A stretch of 64,000 bases of DNA. Origin: Serpula lacrymans var. lacrymans S7.9. Taxonomy: Eukaryota > Basidiomycota > Agaricomycetes > Boletales > Serpulaceae. The DNA lies in the NCBI RefSeq assembly GCF_000218685.1, contig NW_006763294.1, positions 248,001 through 312,000 on the forward strand. Reading direction: 5' to 3'. The notes under the pieces were generated by a model. That model saw only the letters and a program-made list of their open reading frames with translations. It made no database searches and was not told the DNA's origin. Within the stretch, counting starts at the first letter, position 1. Each line of letters starts with the position of its first letter. A program made the translations under genes and the position numbers. Shown piece after piece: positions 1 to 10,041 of the stretch.

Positions 1-1700
1 AATCACGTCTTTTGTCTCACATGCATTTTCAGCAATCACCAGGCTCCTAGCAGAGACACATGCAAGACCTTTGCTTGCCAGGACATTATCAAACATATTG
101 CGACAAGCGGCTATTGGTATGACTCTGACGTTAAAAAATGGGTTTGAGGAGGCACAGAAGTTCTGGGTTTCATAGATGAGCATCCTGCACAAGCTCAATT
201 GTTAGGTCTTTCTGGCTCTGCCACTTCCACACCCGGTGAGCTACTACCTTGTTGGAACATCACATTTGTATTGTACTGACTTATTGGCTTCAGGTACCGG
301 TCACGTCCTCAAAGTAGCTAGAAAGGGGAAGAAAGTTAATAAAACTATCTTGTGGAAGGACAGCCGGTGTGCAGCTATTCTCACAAACAAGCAGGACAAT
401 CACCCCTTCTTGGAAGGTTCTTCTATTATCACAAGTGAAGGTGACAAATCTACTCTGAACAGCCACATCATTTTCTGTCACCCCGTTGATAAACAGCTTC
501 AAGTAGGTCGCATTCGTGAGATCCTAATCACAAAATCTACTACACGCAAAGATTGTTGTGTTCAGTATGTAACGATCCAGGCCTTTTCTTTCTTGCCTAC
601 TCTCCACCCTTCTCTCCATCTACCATGTCTTGAACTTGGCACTCAAGAGATAGTTGTCTCAGCCTCGGTGAGTACTGCTTTATCAATCATAATATTCACT
701 CTAATATTTAATCTCCACTACAGGATGTTGTGTGCGCTGTGAATGTTCAATATAATTGTATTGATTCAAAGTGTAATGACCTATCACAGAAACCAATTAC
801 ACAGGAACACTGCGTCACTAAAAGAGTCAAAAGCATCTTTCAGCACAAACCAACCTCATTGTATTTTTTAAATACTTACTCTATCCACAACTATTCTTGT
901 ATTTGCACTGTTCTCCCAGCCCATTTGCTTGAAACACCAATACGTGTATCTTCTGTCGAGGAAGTCAGGAGGTTAGCTGTTCAACAGCTAAGAGCCACAA
1001 AACTCGCCAAGTCACACAAAGAAGGCAAGGATGTAACCAATAGTCCTAAGCCTATCTTTGACCGCACAAAGGCCAGCAAGCCCAAAAAAACTAACGCAAA
1101 GCAGAAACAAGTATCTGCCTGCAGTGGCCCAGCTGCGGGGCTGTCTCATTCAGCAATACTTGTGGACCCCTTATCACAACAGGTACCACATCCGTTCATG
1201 CACGCACAGGCCTCATATAATCCTTCCCCTCATCCATATTATCCATTTTCACAAGGACGCCCATCACATACACAAGCCCCGCATACACAGGTCCCTTTCA
1301 CAGACTCACAGGCCTCATATAATACTCGTTATTATAATCCTCTCCCCCATCATTCATTTATGCACATATCCTCATCTGCTCTTCCCGAAGCCTCACATGC
1401 ACAGGTCCTCCTACAGACTCATAGGCCTCATATAACACTCATCCTTATAATCCTCTCCCCCATTGTTCGTTTATGCACACATCCCCCCCACCTGTACTTT
1501 CCCAAGCCTCATATCATCCCTCCTCTTTTTCTCCTTGTCCTCACCAGTCTTTTCCTCCCATTCAACATCAGGACTACCAACCAATCCCTGCAGCCTCTTT
1601 GTATCATGATATATATACACCAGTGCAGTCCAGCGGGGCTTTTGTACCTCAATATTCGCCCACAAAGACTCAAGACTCAAGTTTCTGTAGTTTTCGCTAG
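1..1700 (+). pseudogene. Decayed uncharacterised mushroom-family ORF, 5' end outside window
   Basis: I recognise no characterised domain. Coding sense starts before the window: the first 235 bases read as protein in one frame (GYWYDSDVKKWV), broken by TGA at 145-147. A probable intron of about 60 bases ends at the CAG at 289-291, and the ORF resumes with GTGHVLKVARKGKK. A second intron from about 669 to 723 joins VSAS to DVVCAVNVQYNC. The middle part is a Cys/His-containing globular segment. The C-terminal third (about 1,180-1,700) is Pro/His/Ser/Tyr-rich with imperfect QASYN repeats. A 113-base tandem duplication shifts the frame near 1,390-1,415, and a TAG replaces a Gln codon in the second copy. 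The last 70 codons (to 1,700) read in the shifted frame. From memory, ORFs with this central block occur in many copies in agaricomycete genomes, so it is probably transposon-associated. Family name and function are unknown. Confidence 0.5.
1301..1496 (+). repeat. Imperfect tandem duplication, period 113 bp
   Basis: Two copies of a ~80-base segment start CAGACTCA at 1,301 and 1,414. They share the landmarks GGCCTCATATAA, TATAATCCTCTCCCCCAT and TTTATGCACA. The offset of 113 is not a multiple of three, so the second copy is read in another frame. This explains why the Pro/His-rich ORF changes frame here. Confidence 0.75.
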
Positions 1701-1966
1701 AAAAAGGTAAAATACTGTCACATATACTGGCCTCTACAATAAATACTGACATACTATGACTATCTGAAAAACACACCTTGGTCTTCTTTGTCTTATTTAT
1801 CTTTCATGTGCCGAAATAAGGAGTGTACCGGAGTTCCGGAATATTAGACTATTACAGCCAAACACAATATTATCGTAAAAAAAATGGTTTATATAGAACT
1901 TCCTTCGTTTGTTTTTGCTCCCTTTCTTCATTTTGCTTTGCTTATTCACTCAACATATTCACCAGG

Positions 1967-3350
1967 ATGATGTTGAAACAGCACCCAGGGAACTCAAAGT
2001 CAGGGAGCTCCAATTCCAAAGGCAAAGGTTGAGCATCACCTGTTGCTAGCAGACTCCATGATAGACTGGACCAAGTTATTACTACTAACTCGTCCTCATC
2101 CAGTCATAAGAGGACACCATCCAATGGGAACACAGCAGCAACCCCATCTAGATTATCATTGATATCTGCAGCTACTGATGATTACAACTCACAGCAGCAA
2201 ACAAGTGTTACCAGTCGATCAACTTCCGCTAGGCTTGACAATCATAGTCTGTCCCAGCGGCAGACACGTTCTTCCAATTGTTCTTCAAACAGCGGCATTC
2301 GCAAAGAGCGGGACTATGATGATGAGTGCAAGTCCTTGCAGCTCACTCCACACCATGCAAAGCGACTCAAGGTGGTTGCCAAGAAACTTGCAACACAGTA
2401 TGGTGTTGCAGAGAAGAAACTTTGCGAGTTTATTGAGGTAACTTTCAATAATTTAATGTAATGGATCTATACTGATAAATTGTAGTCCGGTGATTTATTT
2501 GTTATGCTTCTTGATCTCAAGGCAAGCCATCTCCAAAAGGATGAACAGTTGGCAGATGCAAAGATTGATGAGATGGACAAACAGCTTGGATCAAAGGACT
2601 GCGAGGTAATATCAAGTCCGATTACTCGTAGGAAATGTCTGACTTTGGTGTGAAGGTTATCATGAAGATATGTCTTACTGGATGCATGCTCTCCCCCGAC
2701 ATCAAAGCATACTTGTTTGAAACACAAGTGCATGTCATGGTACTGCTGTTCCTTTCTCTTATGTATATGTCTGATTAGTGGTTTCAGATGCTCATGGAAG
2801 AACAGTGTCATATCTTCAAAATGCCGCCTGAACTCTTTCAGGATATAGCATTACGGAAAAAGCTGAGTCAGATGGTCACTAGAATGCTATCAACTATCCG
2901 TGGTTCATTCAAAAGCGCAGTAAGTCACGTCTTACAAGTTAAAATTGAGGAGCTGAGACTATCAACAGTTAATCAAATCTCTCATCCAAAAAACAAGCAT
3001 TATCAATGTACTCAAACCACTGGCAAGCAACAGTATTGAAGTTGATGCGTTGCATTGGACTCGGTTTTCTTTCCTGGTAATGTTCCTTTATTTTCTCTTG
3101 TGTATTGTGTACTCATGTTTTTTCCTAGCGCCGCTGCCTTAGAATATTTTTACTTGGTTCAAGTGACTATTTGGCCATTCGCCCTGAAGATATCTTCTCT
3201 CCCTTTCTCATTCCCGCACTCCCTTTGGACATTCGTCTTAAGGTTGAGCACGAGCTCAATATTGACTTGAGTGAGATGGAGCTCAACTCCAATGAGGAGG
3301 ATTGCATTGTGGATGACCAAGGCGATGTCAATGATGAGAACTGTTGTTAG
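1967..3350 (+). pseudogene. Second uncharacterised mushroom-family ORF, truncated by LTR copy 1
   Basis: The reading starts at ATG 1,967 (MMLKQHPGNSKSG). It meets TGA at 2,030-2,032, where the frame continues ASPVASRLHDRLDQVI, so an Arg CGA codon has probably decayed. It then runs through a Ser/Thr-rich linker to HHAKRLKVVAKKLATQYG and, after introns near 2,436, 2,607, 2,740 and 2,920, to a helical region (MPPELFQDIALRKKL, then RPEDIFSPFLIPALPLDIR). The ORF ends in the acidic segment EEDCIVDDQGD, where the LTR begins at 3,326 and supplies seven foreign codons and a TAG. I know this arrangement only as an expanded hypothetical family in Agaricomycetes. It sits just downstream of another such ORF on the same strand, and the two may belong to one mobile element. 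No function can be assigned. Confidence 0.5.
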
Positions 3351-5084
3351 AAAACCACACAAAAAAACAAACTAACACACAATCCTCCCAGATTCCACGG
3401 AACTTGTTTATGGGCTTTGCCTCCTAGAACAGTGGAGTGGTCTGGTTGTTCATGGGGTGGTACGTATAAAGATCCTTCAAAGTAAAACCCAGAGGTGTAT
3501 GAGTGTGGGTTTTGAGGAGGAGGGATAGTTGAATTTATAGAAAGATAGGGGCTTTGTGGCGAGTATAGACGAGCACTACCTTGCTAATTGTAGCACAAGG
3601 TAGGTTTGAGAACGACAAGATGACGAGGTTCCCAGTGATAGCAGGCTCCTGACACACAAACTGTAGTGCTCAGAAGGACTCTAATCGAAGGGGATGACAA
3701 TCACTTTCAAAAGTGACGAGTGACGATGACAGCAGTTAACAGTGGTAGAAGTGGGAAGTGTTGTGACCACACTGGATCACAAGTAGCAGAGTAGTGAACT
3801 TGAGAGTAGAGAAGAAGTCTGGATTGGATTTCTTGTTTTTTTTTTTACAAGGTAAAATACAGGGGTTTATATAGTAAAAGAAAAGTAGGCTATGCACAGT
3901 ATAGCTGTGCAAAAAGAATGAGAAAGAATATGAAGGAAGGAATGTACGCTGACGAATCCTGCGTAGGTAGTACAGGATAAGATTGTCAAAAAAAAGGGAA
4001 AAAAAGGGATAGAACAATAAATGCTGTGAGTAATGTCACAGGTTTGTACAGCCATAAAGTAAAGTCCAATAGCAAAAAGAGAGCAGGAAAATCATGGTGT
4101 CATGGGAAGATGCAGTAAAAAAAGGGCAAGGCAAAACACTATCAGTATCAACACAGTTCCTTTATTGTCAGTCAGGCATTCTAAAAAAACATGTGTCCAT
4201 AAAAATGATTCAAAAATCAAAAATAATCGCACTGTAAATGAATGTTCTGCTGAAGAAAAAGAAACTGGAGCCACCGGTCCACCACCTAGTCAAAATCCGA
4301 CAGTTCCATGGCCTTACCAATGGACTGGTTGTGTTGGACCACCTGGTCAAACGAGGGAGGGAGAGGAGTAGTTCCAATTTGGAACAAGTGAGTCCCAGGC
4401 AGCGTGTGGTAGGTGTAGCTGTAGCAAAGACGATGGACAAAAGATAAGTATACCCAAGTGAATGGGACAGCGATGAACATGGGTGACGCAAGGGGATGAA
4501 CCTTCTTCAGCTCAAAAACTACCCACCCACACTCCAACCAGGCAAGACGAGCGACCGAGGTTTTGATAGTATATGATGGTAGATCAATGTCATAAAGATG
4601 GACCTGTTGCCCTATTTGAACCAGCCGCCGGGGCTTTGCTGATATCAGCAGTGGCACGTGGTAGTCAACGGATCGGCGACGGAAGCGGATAGGAAGTGGT
4701 GACATCAGAAATGGTGGGGGTGCAAATAAGATGAGGAGGAGGAGGGTGGAGGTAATGAAAAGGTGGATTAGAATGGGGATCCAGAAATGACCATCAGGTG
4801 AGAATAAAAAAGAGAGGAAGGGGCCCATGGTGGGGCTAGGCAAAGGAAGGGGAGTAAGGGAAACAACAAAAGCAAGGGCGCAATGCAATGTGTAGCCAGT
4901 GGTGATGCAAAAATTTTCCAAAATGCCAAAACGCGGAAAGTACCGAGTGGAAAGCAAAGGTGAGCGCAACTGGATTGCTATTCCACATGGCACTGTGCCT
5001 GTGTGGCGCAAAGGCGAGTCTTTTTGAATATTTGCTTTGTTATTGACACCTGTCCATGCTACCAATCAACTTTGGTGCATGACA
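3326..5084 (-). repeat. Gypsy B-family LTR, copy 1
   Basis: On the plus strand it begins TGTCAATGATGAGAAC and ends GGTGCATGACA, so the tips are TGTCA/TGACA inverted repeats as expected of an LTR (1,759 bp). It matches copies at 8,097 and 17,451 almost base for base. It lacks a ~64 bp stretch present in copy 2 (around 9,758-9,820). A TATA-like GGTTTATATAG at 3,863-3,874 reads as a TATA box on the minus strand, so the LTR promoter points left, as in Gypsy B. The left flank is the broken ORF ending at 3,325 and the right flank is Gypsy A gag sequence. Flanking pentamers (GGCGA, CCGCT) differ, so this is not a simple solo insertion. Confidence 0.85.
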
Positions 5085-6060
5085 CCGCTCAACAAAAAAA
5101 TAAACATGGGTGCCAGGCACACCAGTTAGAAACACAAAAACTGGACGATCAGCTCCATTCTTTGGCTGGTTGTTCTTATGACGAGATCCAGGCTTTCTTT
5201 TACGACCAACAGGTCAATGAAATGAAGGCTCAGGGAAAAGAATTCGGAGTGTAGGTCACTTGGGTGCCTTCGCTCCCCGAAACAATGAAGTAAACCACAA
5301 CAAAGTGGCCCCTGCTTCGGGGTGTTGCACAAGCAATAATGGAAAGAAGGGGGTGGCTCCCCAATTTATAAATAGATTTCTTACTTTACTATCTGAAGTA
5401 TGTACTTGTATGCGCAGCTGTGACTGTGGATTCGCCTTGGGCCCTCTGGCTAATATAGCTGCTTTGAGCACTGATGCTGTAGGTCAAGACGATGAAAAAT
5501 TTAACACTGACAATACTTACAATACCACCGCTGTACCAGCGTCTCCTTTGGAGTGTGGCCCCGGCGAGACAAACACTAGGGTGCTTGATTCTGGTAAAAA
5601 TAAAATACAAAAATATGTTTCTTTCGATACTTCTTCTTCGGAGCCACTTCTCAACGAAATCCCAAGGCGTGTGTTGATGCGCATGTATTTATTCCATCCG
5701 TTTAGACGTTGGTGTGGAAAACCTTGCCCGGTGCATAGTACACCCAACCAGTGCACTGCTTGATTCAGGCACCAACGGCATCTTCATAGACCAGGTCTGA
5801 GCAGAACAGATAGGACTCCCCCTTGTAAAATTAGATGTATCTATTCCCGTCTATAATGTTGACGGTACGCTTAACGCAGGTGGCTGTATCACACACAAAT
5901 GTTCCTTTGTTGTTAAGTACCAAGGACACAGGGAACAAGTCACTGCCAAAGCTACCCAACTAGGGAAGATTAATTTAATCTTGGGCTGGACCTGGCTATT
6001 CAAACACAATCCTGAGATTGACTGGCAGACAGGGGTTGTCACATTGTCACGTTGTCCTCA
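5085..6060 (+). pseudogene. Gypsy A gag end, linker and aspartic protease (broken)
   Basis: Residual gag reads up to TAG at 5,252. A second frame (5,260-5,763) encodes a linker of about 160 residues. The protease starts by frame change near 5,710 and reads LLDSGTNGIFID at 5,757-5,793, where DSG is the catalytic triad of a retropepsin. TGA at 5,798-5,800 interrupts it where the family has a charged residue. It continues to IPVYNVDGT and ILGWTWL (the ILG-type flap partner). Retropepsins cut the Gag-Pol polyprotein; this copy cannot be made in one piece. Confidence 0.75.
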
Positions 6061-6985
6061 GGAGTGTGTGAACTTGGGTAAACCAAATCATGTCTGTCAC
6101 AATGAGCATCTTGAGAAGATAAACGCTGATCACCTTTATGAGCTCAGATCTCTAGAAAAGATCAACGATGACAATGATGAGGTAAAACCCGAAGAAGAGA
6201 TTAAGAGGCTGGTACCTCCCGAGTACCATGACTTCTGGAAAGTCTTTTTAAAACATAAATCAGAGCACTTCCCAGAGGCTAAGCCTCGGGACCATGCTAT
6301 AGATTTGAAGGACACCTTCAAACCGAGAAAAGGACACATGATACCACTCTCTGCTCCAGAAAGAGATGAGGTGTCAAGTTTCATAGACGAACAGCTTAGG
6401 AAGGGTTACATCAGACCTTCCAAAAGCCCTATGACGTCCCTGGTGTTCTTCATTCCTAAAAAGAATTGTAAGAAGTGTATGATTATAGACTATCGTTACG
6501 TGAATGAGCACATGGTTAAAAACGCGTATCCGCTGCCTCTGATCAGTCAGCTAGTAGACAAGTTGGCTGGTGCCAAGATCTTAACAAAGATGGATCTCAG
6601 ATGGGGGTACAGTAATGTACACATCAAGGAAAAAGATGCTTGGAAGGCCGCGTTCACGTGCCACCGAGGATCCTTTGAGCCCCTTTTTATGTTCTTTGGG
6701 TTGACCAACTCACCGGAAACCTTCCAGAGCATGATGAACAAGATTTTTGCGGATATGGAAAACTGTGTCGTCATTTACATTGACAATTTGTTGATATTTA
6801 CGAAGTCAGACGAAGAGGCTGAGCATGACAGGATCGTGCAAGAAGTCCTTCGACACTTACAGGAATGGGACCTATTTGTCAAACCCGAAAAATGTAACTT
6901 TAAAGTGAAGGAAGTAGACTTCCTCGGTATGATAATTGGCCAGAACCTACTCGCATCAAAGGAGTCAGGGCCTTCCTTGGCTTAG
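5981..6985 (+). pseudogene. Gypsy A reverse transcriptase (inactive)
   Basis: One open frame of 334 codons carries RT landmarks: KPRDHAIDL, SPMTSLVFFIPKK, RYVNEHMVKNAYPLP, TKMDLRWGYSNVHI (first catalytic Asp in KMD), FGLTNSPETFQ and VVIYIDNLLIF. The last motif should be a YIDD-type box, but the second Asp is Asn, so a metal-binding carboxylate is lost. Near 6,945 a short stretch is missing: the frame runs into NLLASKES, while the next frame resumes PEPTRIKGVRAFLG. The deletion removed the usual ~15-20 residue connector and shifted the frame. RT would copy the element RNA into cDNA in the virus-like particle; this copy is non-functional. Confidence 0.85.
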
Positions 6986-7608
6986 GCAACTTCTACCAAA
7001 GATTTGTCAAAAACTTTGCAAAGATAATGAGACCATTGAACAATCTCACTAGAAAAAACATTGTTTGGCACTGGGGTGCCAAAGAACAAGAAGCTTTTTA
7101 TAAGCTTAAACAGGCATTTACAACAGCGCCTATATTAGCATTCCCAGAATTAGACAAAGAGTTCTGGTTAGAAACCGACTCTTCTGATTTTGCTACTGGG
7201 GCTGTTTTATCAATTAAATGCCCTGACAATCTTTGGAGGCCATGTGCCTATTTATCACATAGTTTGTCGCCTACAGAGCGCAACTATCAAGTTTACGATA
7301 AGGAGATGCTGGCCATCATTAGAGCTTTAGAGCACTGGCGGCACAACTTAGAAGGTGCTAGGCACCAATTTGAAATTTGGACTGATCATAAGAATCTGGA
7401 GTATTTTATGACGGCTCGAGACTTGAACCGGAGACAGGCCCGCTATGTGGTGTACTTGTCTAGGTTTAATTACAAATTAATTCATAAGCCTGGAAGTTCT
7501 ATGGGGAAAGCAGACACTTTATCCAGAAGAGAGGATCATGCCAATGGCATTGAAGATGACAACAAGGGTGTCACCCTGATAGACCAATCAAGGGTTGCCA
7601 ATGTTTGA
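6946..7608 (+). pseudogene. Gypsy A RT connection and RNase H domain
   Basis: After the deletion the frame reads FLGLGNFYQRFVKNF, PLNNLTRK, then the RNase H core FWLETDSSDFATGAVLS, LSHSLSPTERNYQVYDKEMLAIIRALEHWRH and IWTDHKNLEYF, and ends KADTLSRRED. The D-E-D residues of Ty3-type RNase H are visible (TDSS, KEML, TDHKN). TGA at 7,606-7,608 closes the frame just after the RNase H end. The next codons (IGQDSDLLE) continue the polyprotein in the same frame, so the TGA probably replaced an Arg CGA. Confidence 0.85.
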
Positions 7609-8121
7609 ATCGGGCAGGATTCTGATCTTTTAGAAGTCTTCAAGAAAGACATTTCCTCAGAAAAGAAGGCGCACCTTGATGGCAATGAAAACTATTTATG
7701 GGAAGACTGGCTCTTCCATTTTAAAGGCAAAATCTATGTGCCTGAGTCTGCAAGGATCAAGGCAATAGATAGACATCATGACACTCCAGTGGCTGGGCAC
7801 CCTGGGTGGCAATGAACAATGGGGTTGATGTCCAGAAACTACATGTGGCCTGGCATGGTCAAAGATGTACAGGAATATATAAAATCCTGTCTGAGATGTG
7901 CCATGGCAAAGAACTCCCATCAACCGCCGGCCGGTAAACTTATGCCGAATCTGATACCAGCTGGTCCCTGGCAGGATATATTGCTTGACTTCATGATGGA
8001 TCTACCTGAGTCAAATGGGTATGATTCAGTAATGGTGGTAGTAGATCGCTTCTCCAAAGAAGTAGTATTTATTCACACCAATAAAACTATTACCGCTGTC
8101 GATGATGAGAACTGTTGTTAG
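7609..8121 (+). pseudogene. Gypsy A integrase, truncated by LTR copy 2
   Basis: The zinc-binding N-terminus is seen as DRHHDTPVAGHPG and CLRCAMAKNS (HHCC type). TGA at 7,813-7,815 splits it (GWQ then TMGLMSRNYMWPGM). The catalytic core begins WQDILLDFMMDLPES (first Asp) and VMVVVDRFSKEVVFI. It stops at TITAV, where LTR copy 2 starts at 8,097. The remaining two catalytic carboxylates are absent, so strand transfer would be impossible. The LTR adds DDENCC and a TAG at 8,119-8,121. Confidence 0.85.
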
Positions 8122-9919
8122 AAAACCACACACAAAACAAACTAACACACAATCCTCCCAGATTCCACGGAACTTGTTTATGGGCTTTGCCTCCTAGAAC
8201 AGTGGAGTGGTCTGGTTGTTCGTGGGGTGGTACGTATAAAGATCCTTCAAAGTAAAACCCAGAGGTGTATGAGTGTGGGTTTTGAGGAGGAGGGATAGTT
8301 GAATTTATAGAAAGATAGGGGCTTTGTGGCGAGTATAGACGAGCACTACCTTGCTAATCGTAGCACAAGGTAGGTTTGAGAACAACAAGGATGACGAGGT
8401 GACGAGGTTCCCAGTGATAGCAGGCTCCTGACGCACAAACTGTAATGCTCAGAAGGACTCTAATCGAAGGGGATGACAATCACTTTCAAAAGTGACGAGT
8501 GACGATGACAGCAGTTAACAGTGGTAGAAGTGGGAAGTGTTGTGACCACACTGGATCACAAGTAGCAGTAAGAAGTGGACTTAAGATTAGAGAAGAAGTC
8601 TGGAATCGAGTTCTTGTTGTTTTTTTACAAGGTAAAATACAGGGGTTTATATAGTAAAAGAAAAGTAGGCTATGCACAGTATAGCTGTGCAAAAAGAATG
8701 AGAAAGAATATGAAGGAAGGAATGTACGCTGACGAATCCTGCGTAGGTAGTACAGGATAAGATTGTCAAAAAAAAGGGAAAAAAAGGGATAGAACAATAA
8801 ATGCTGTGAGTAATATCACAGGTTTGTACAGCCATAAAGTAAAGTCCAATAGCAAAAAGAGAGCAGGAAAATCATGATGTCATGGGAAGATGCAGTAAAA
8901 AAAGAGCAAGGCAAAACACTATGAGTATCAACACAGTTCCTTTATTGTCAGTCAGGCATTCTAAAAAAATATGTGTCCATAAAAATGATTCAAAAATCAA
9001 AAATAATCGCACTGTAAATGAATGTTCTGCTGAAAAAAAAGAAACTGGAGCCACCGGTCCACCACCTAGTCCAAATCTGACAGTTCCATGGCCTTACCAA
9101 TGGACTGGTTGTGTTGGACCACCTGATCAAACGAGGGAGGGAGAGGAGTAGTTCCAATTTGGAACAAGTGAGTCCCAGGCAGCGTGTGGTAGGTGTAGCT
9201 GTAGCGAAGACGATGGACAAATGATAAGTGTACCCAAGTGAATGGGACAGCGATGAACATGGGCGACGCAAGGGGATGAACCTTCTCCAGCTCAAAAACT
9301 ACCCACCCACACTCCAACCAGGCAAGACGAGCGACCGATGTTTTGATAGTATATGATGGCAGATCGACGTCATGAAGATGGACCTGTTGCCCTATTTGGA
9401 CCGGCCGCCGGGGCTTTGCTGATATCAGCAGTGGCACGTGGTAGTCAACGGATCGGCGACGGAAGCGGATAGGAAGTGGTGACATCAGAAATGGTGGGGG
9501 TGCAAATAAGATGAGGAGGAGGAGGGTGGAGGTGACGAGGAGGTGAACTAAAATGGGGACCCAGAAACGACCGTCGGGTGAGAATAAAAAGGAGAGGAAG
9601 GGGCCCATGGTGGGGCTAGGCAAAGGAAGGGGAGTAAGGGAAACGACAAAAGCGAGGGCGCAATGCAATGTGTAGCCAGTGGCGACGCGAAAATTTGCCA
9701 AAATGCCGAAATGCGGAAAGTACCGGATGGAAAAGCAAAGGTGAGCGTGACTGGATTGCCTAATAGAGGTGGTGCTGATCAGCCACAAGTTCAAAAAGGG
9801 CAATATTAATTACTATTCCACGTGGCACTGTGCCTGTGTGGCGCAAAGGCGAGTCTTTTTGAATATTCGCTTCGTTATTGACACCTGTCCATGCTACCAA
9901 TCAACTTTGGTGCATGACA
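8097..9919 (-). repeat. Gypsy B 3' LTR (copy 2, longest)
   Basis: Begins TGTCGATGATGAG and ends GCATGACA on the plus strand (1,823 bp). It is the 3' LTR of the minus-strand Gypsy B, whose integrase ORF and acidic tail end at 10,042. It interrupts Gypsy A integrase on its left. A TATA-like box at about 8,643-8,654 reads on the minus strand. I see no clean polypurine tract next to 9,920, so the inner edge is set by where copies 1 and 2 diverge. Confidence 0.85.
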
Positions 9920-10041
9920 TCCACGGACAACTTGAAATTGCAACTGTCCCCAGTTGCTTCCATAAAGGTAGGGTCATAGGGAATGAAACATGGCAACACA
10001 TGGAAGGGTCATGTCAGCATAAAATTCGTTCAGGTAAGTCA

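Larger units (their letters stand above)
5085..8096 (+). mobile_element. Degenerate Ty3/Gypsy body (Gypsy A), plus strand
   Basis: Order gag end - protease - reverse transcriptase - RNase H - integrase, all on the plus strand, the usual Ty3/Gypsy order. The 5' part of gag and the 3' part of integrase are missing because LTR copies 1 and 2 sit at the two edges. Those LTRs face the opposite way and belong to Gypsy B, so they are not the LTRs of this element. The first ~150 bases match the post-zinc-knuckle part of the gag fragment at about 23,454-23,520 (QLE..DDQLHSLAGC versus QLE..DNQLHTLASC), so Gypsy A belongs to the family whose LTR is the short LTR-B. Several stop codons and a deletion make it dead. 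Confidence 0.85.

Noticed and set aside
4286..5065. 259-codon minus frame in LTR copy 1 (and 245 codons in copy 2)
   Set aside because: It lies wholly inside the LTR and is repeated with it; composition is low-complexity Pro/Leu/Ser, so it is probably a chance frame in non-coding LTR sequence, although it is kept open in both copies.
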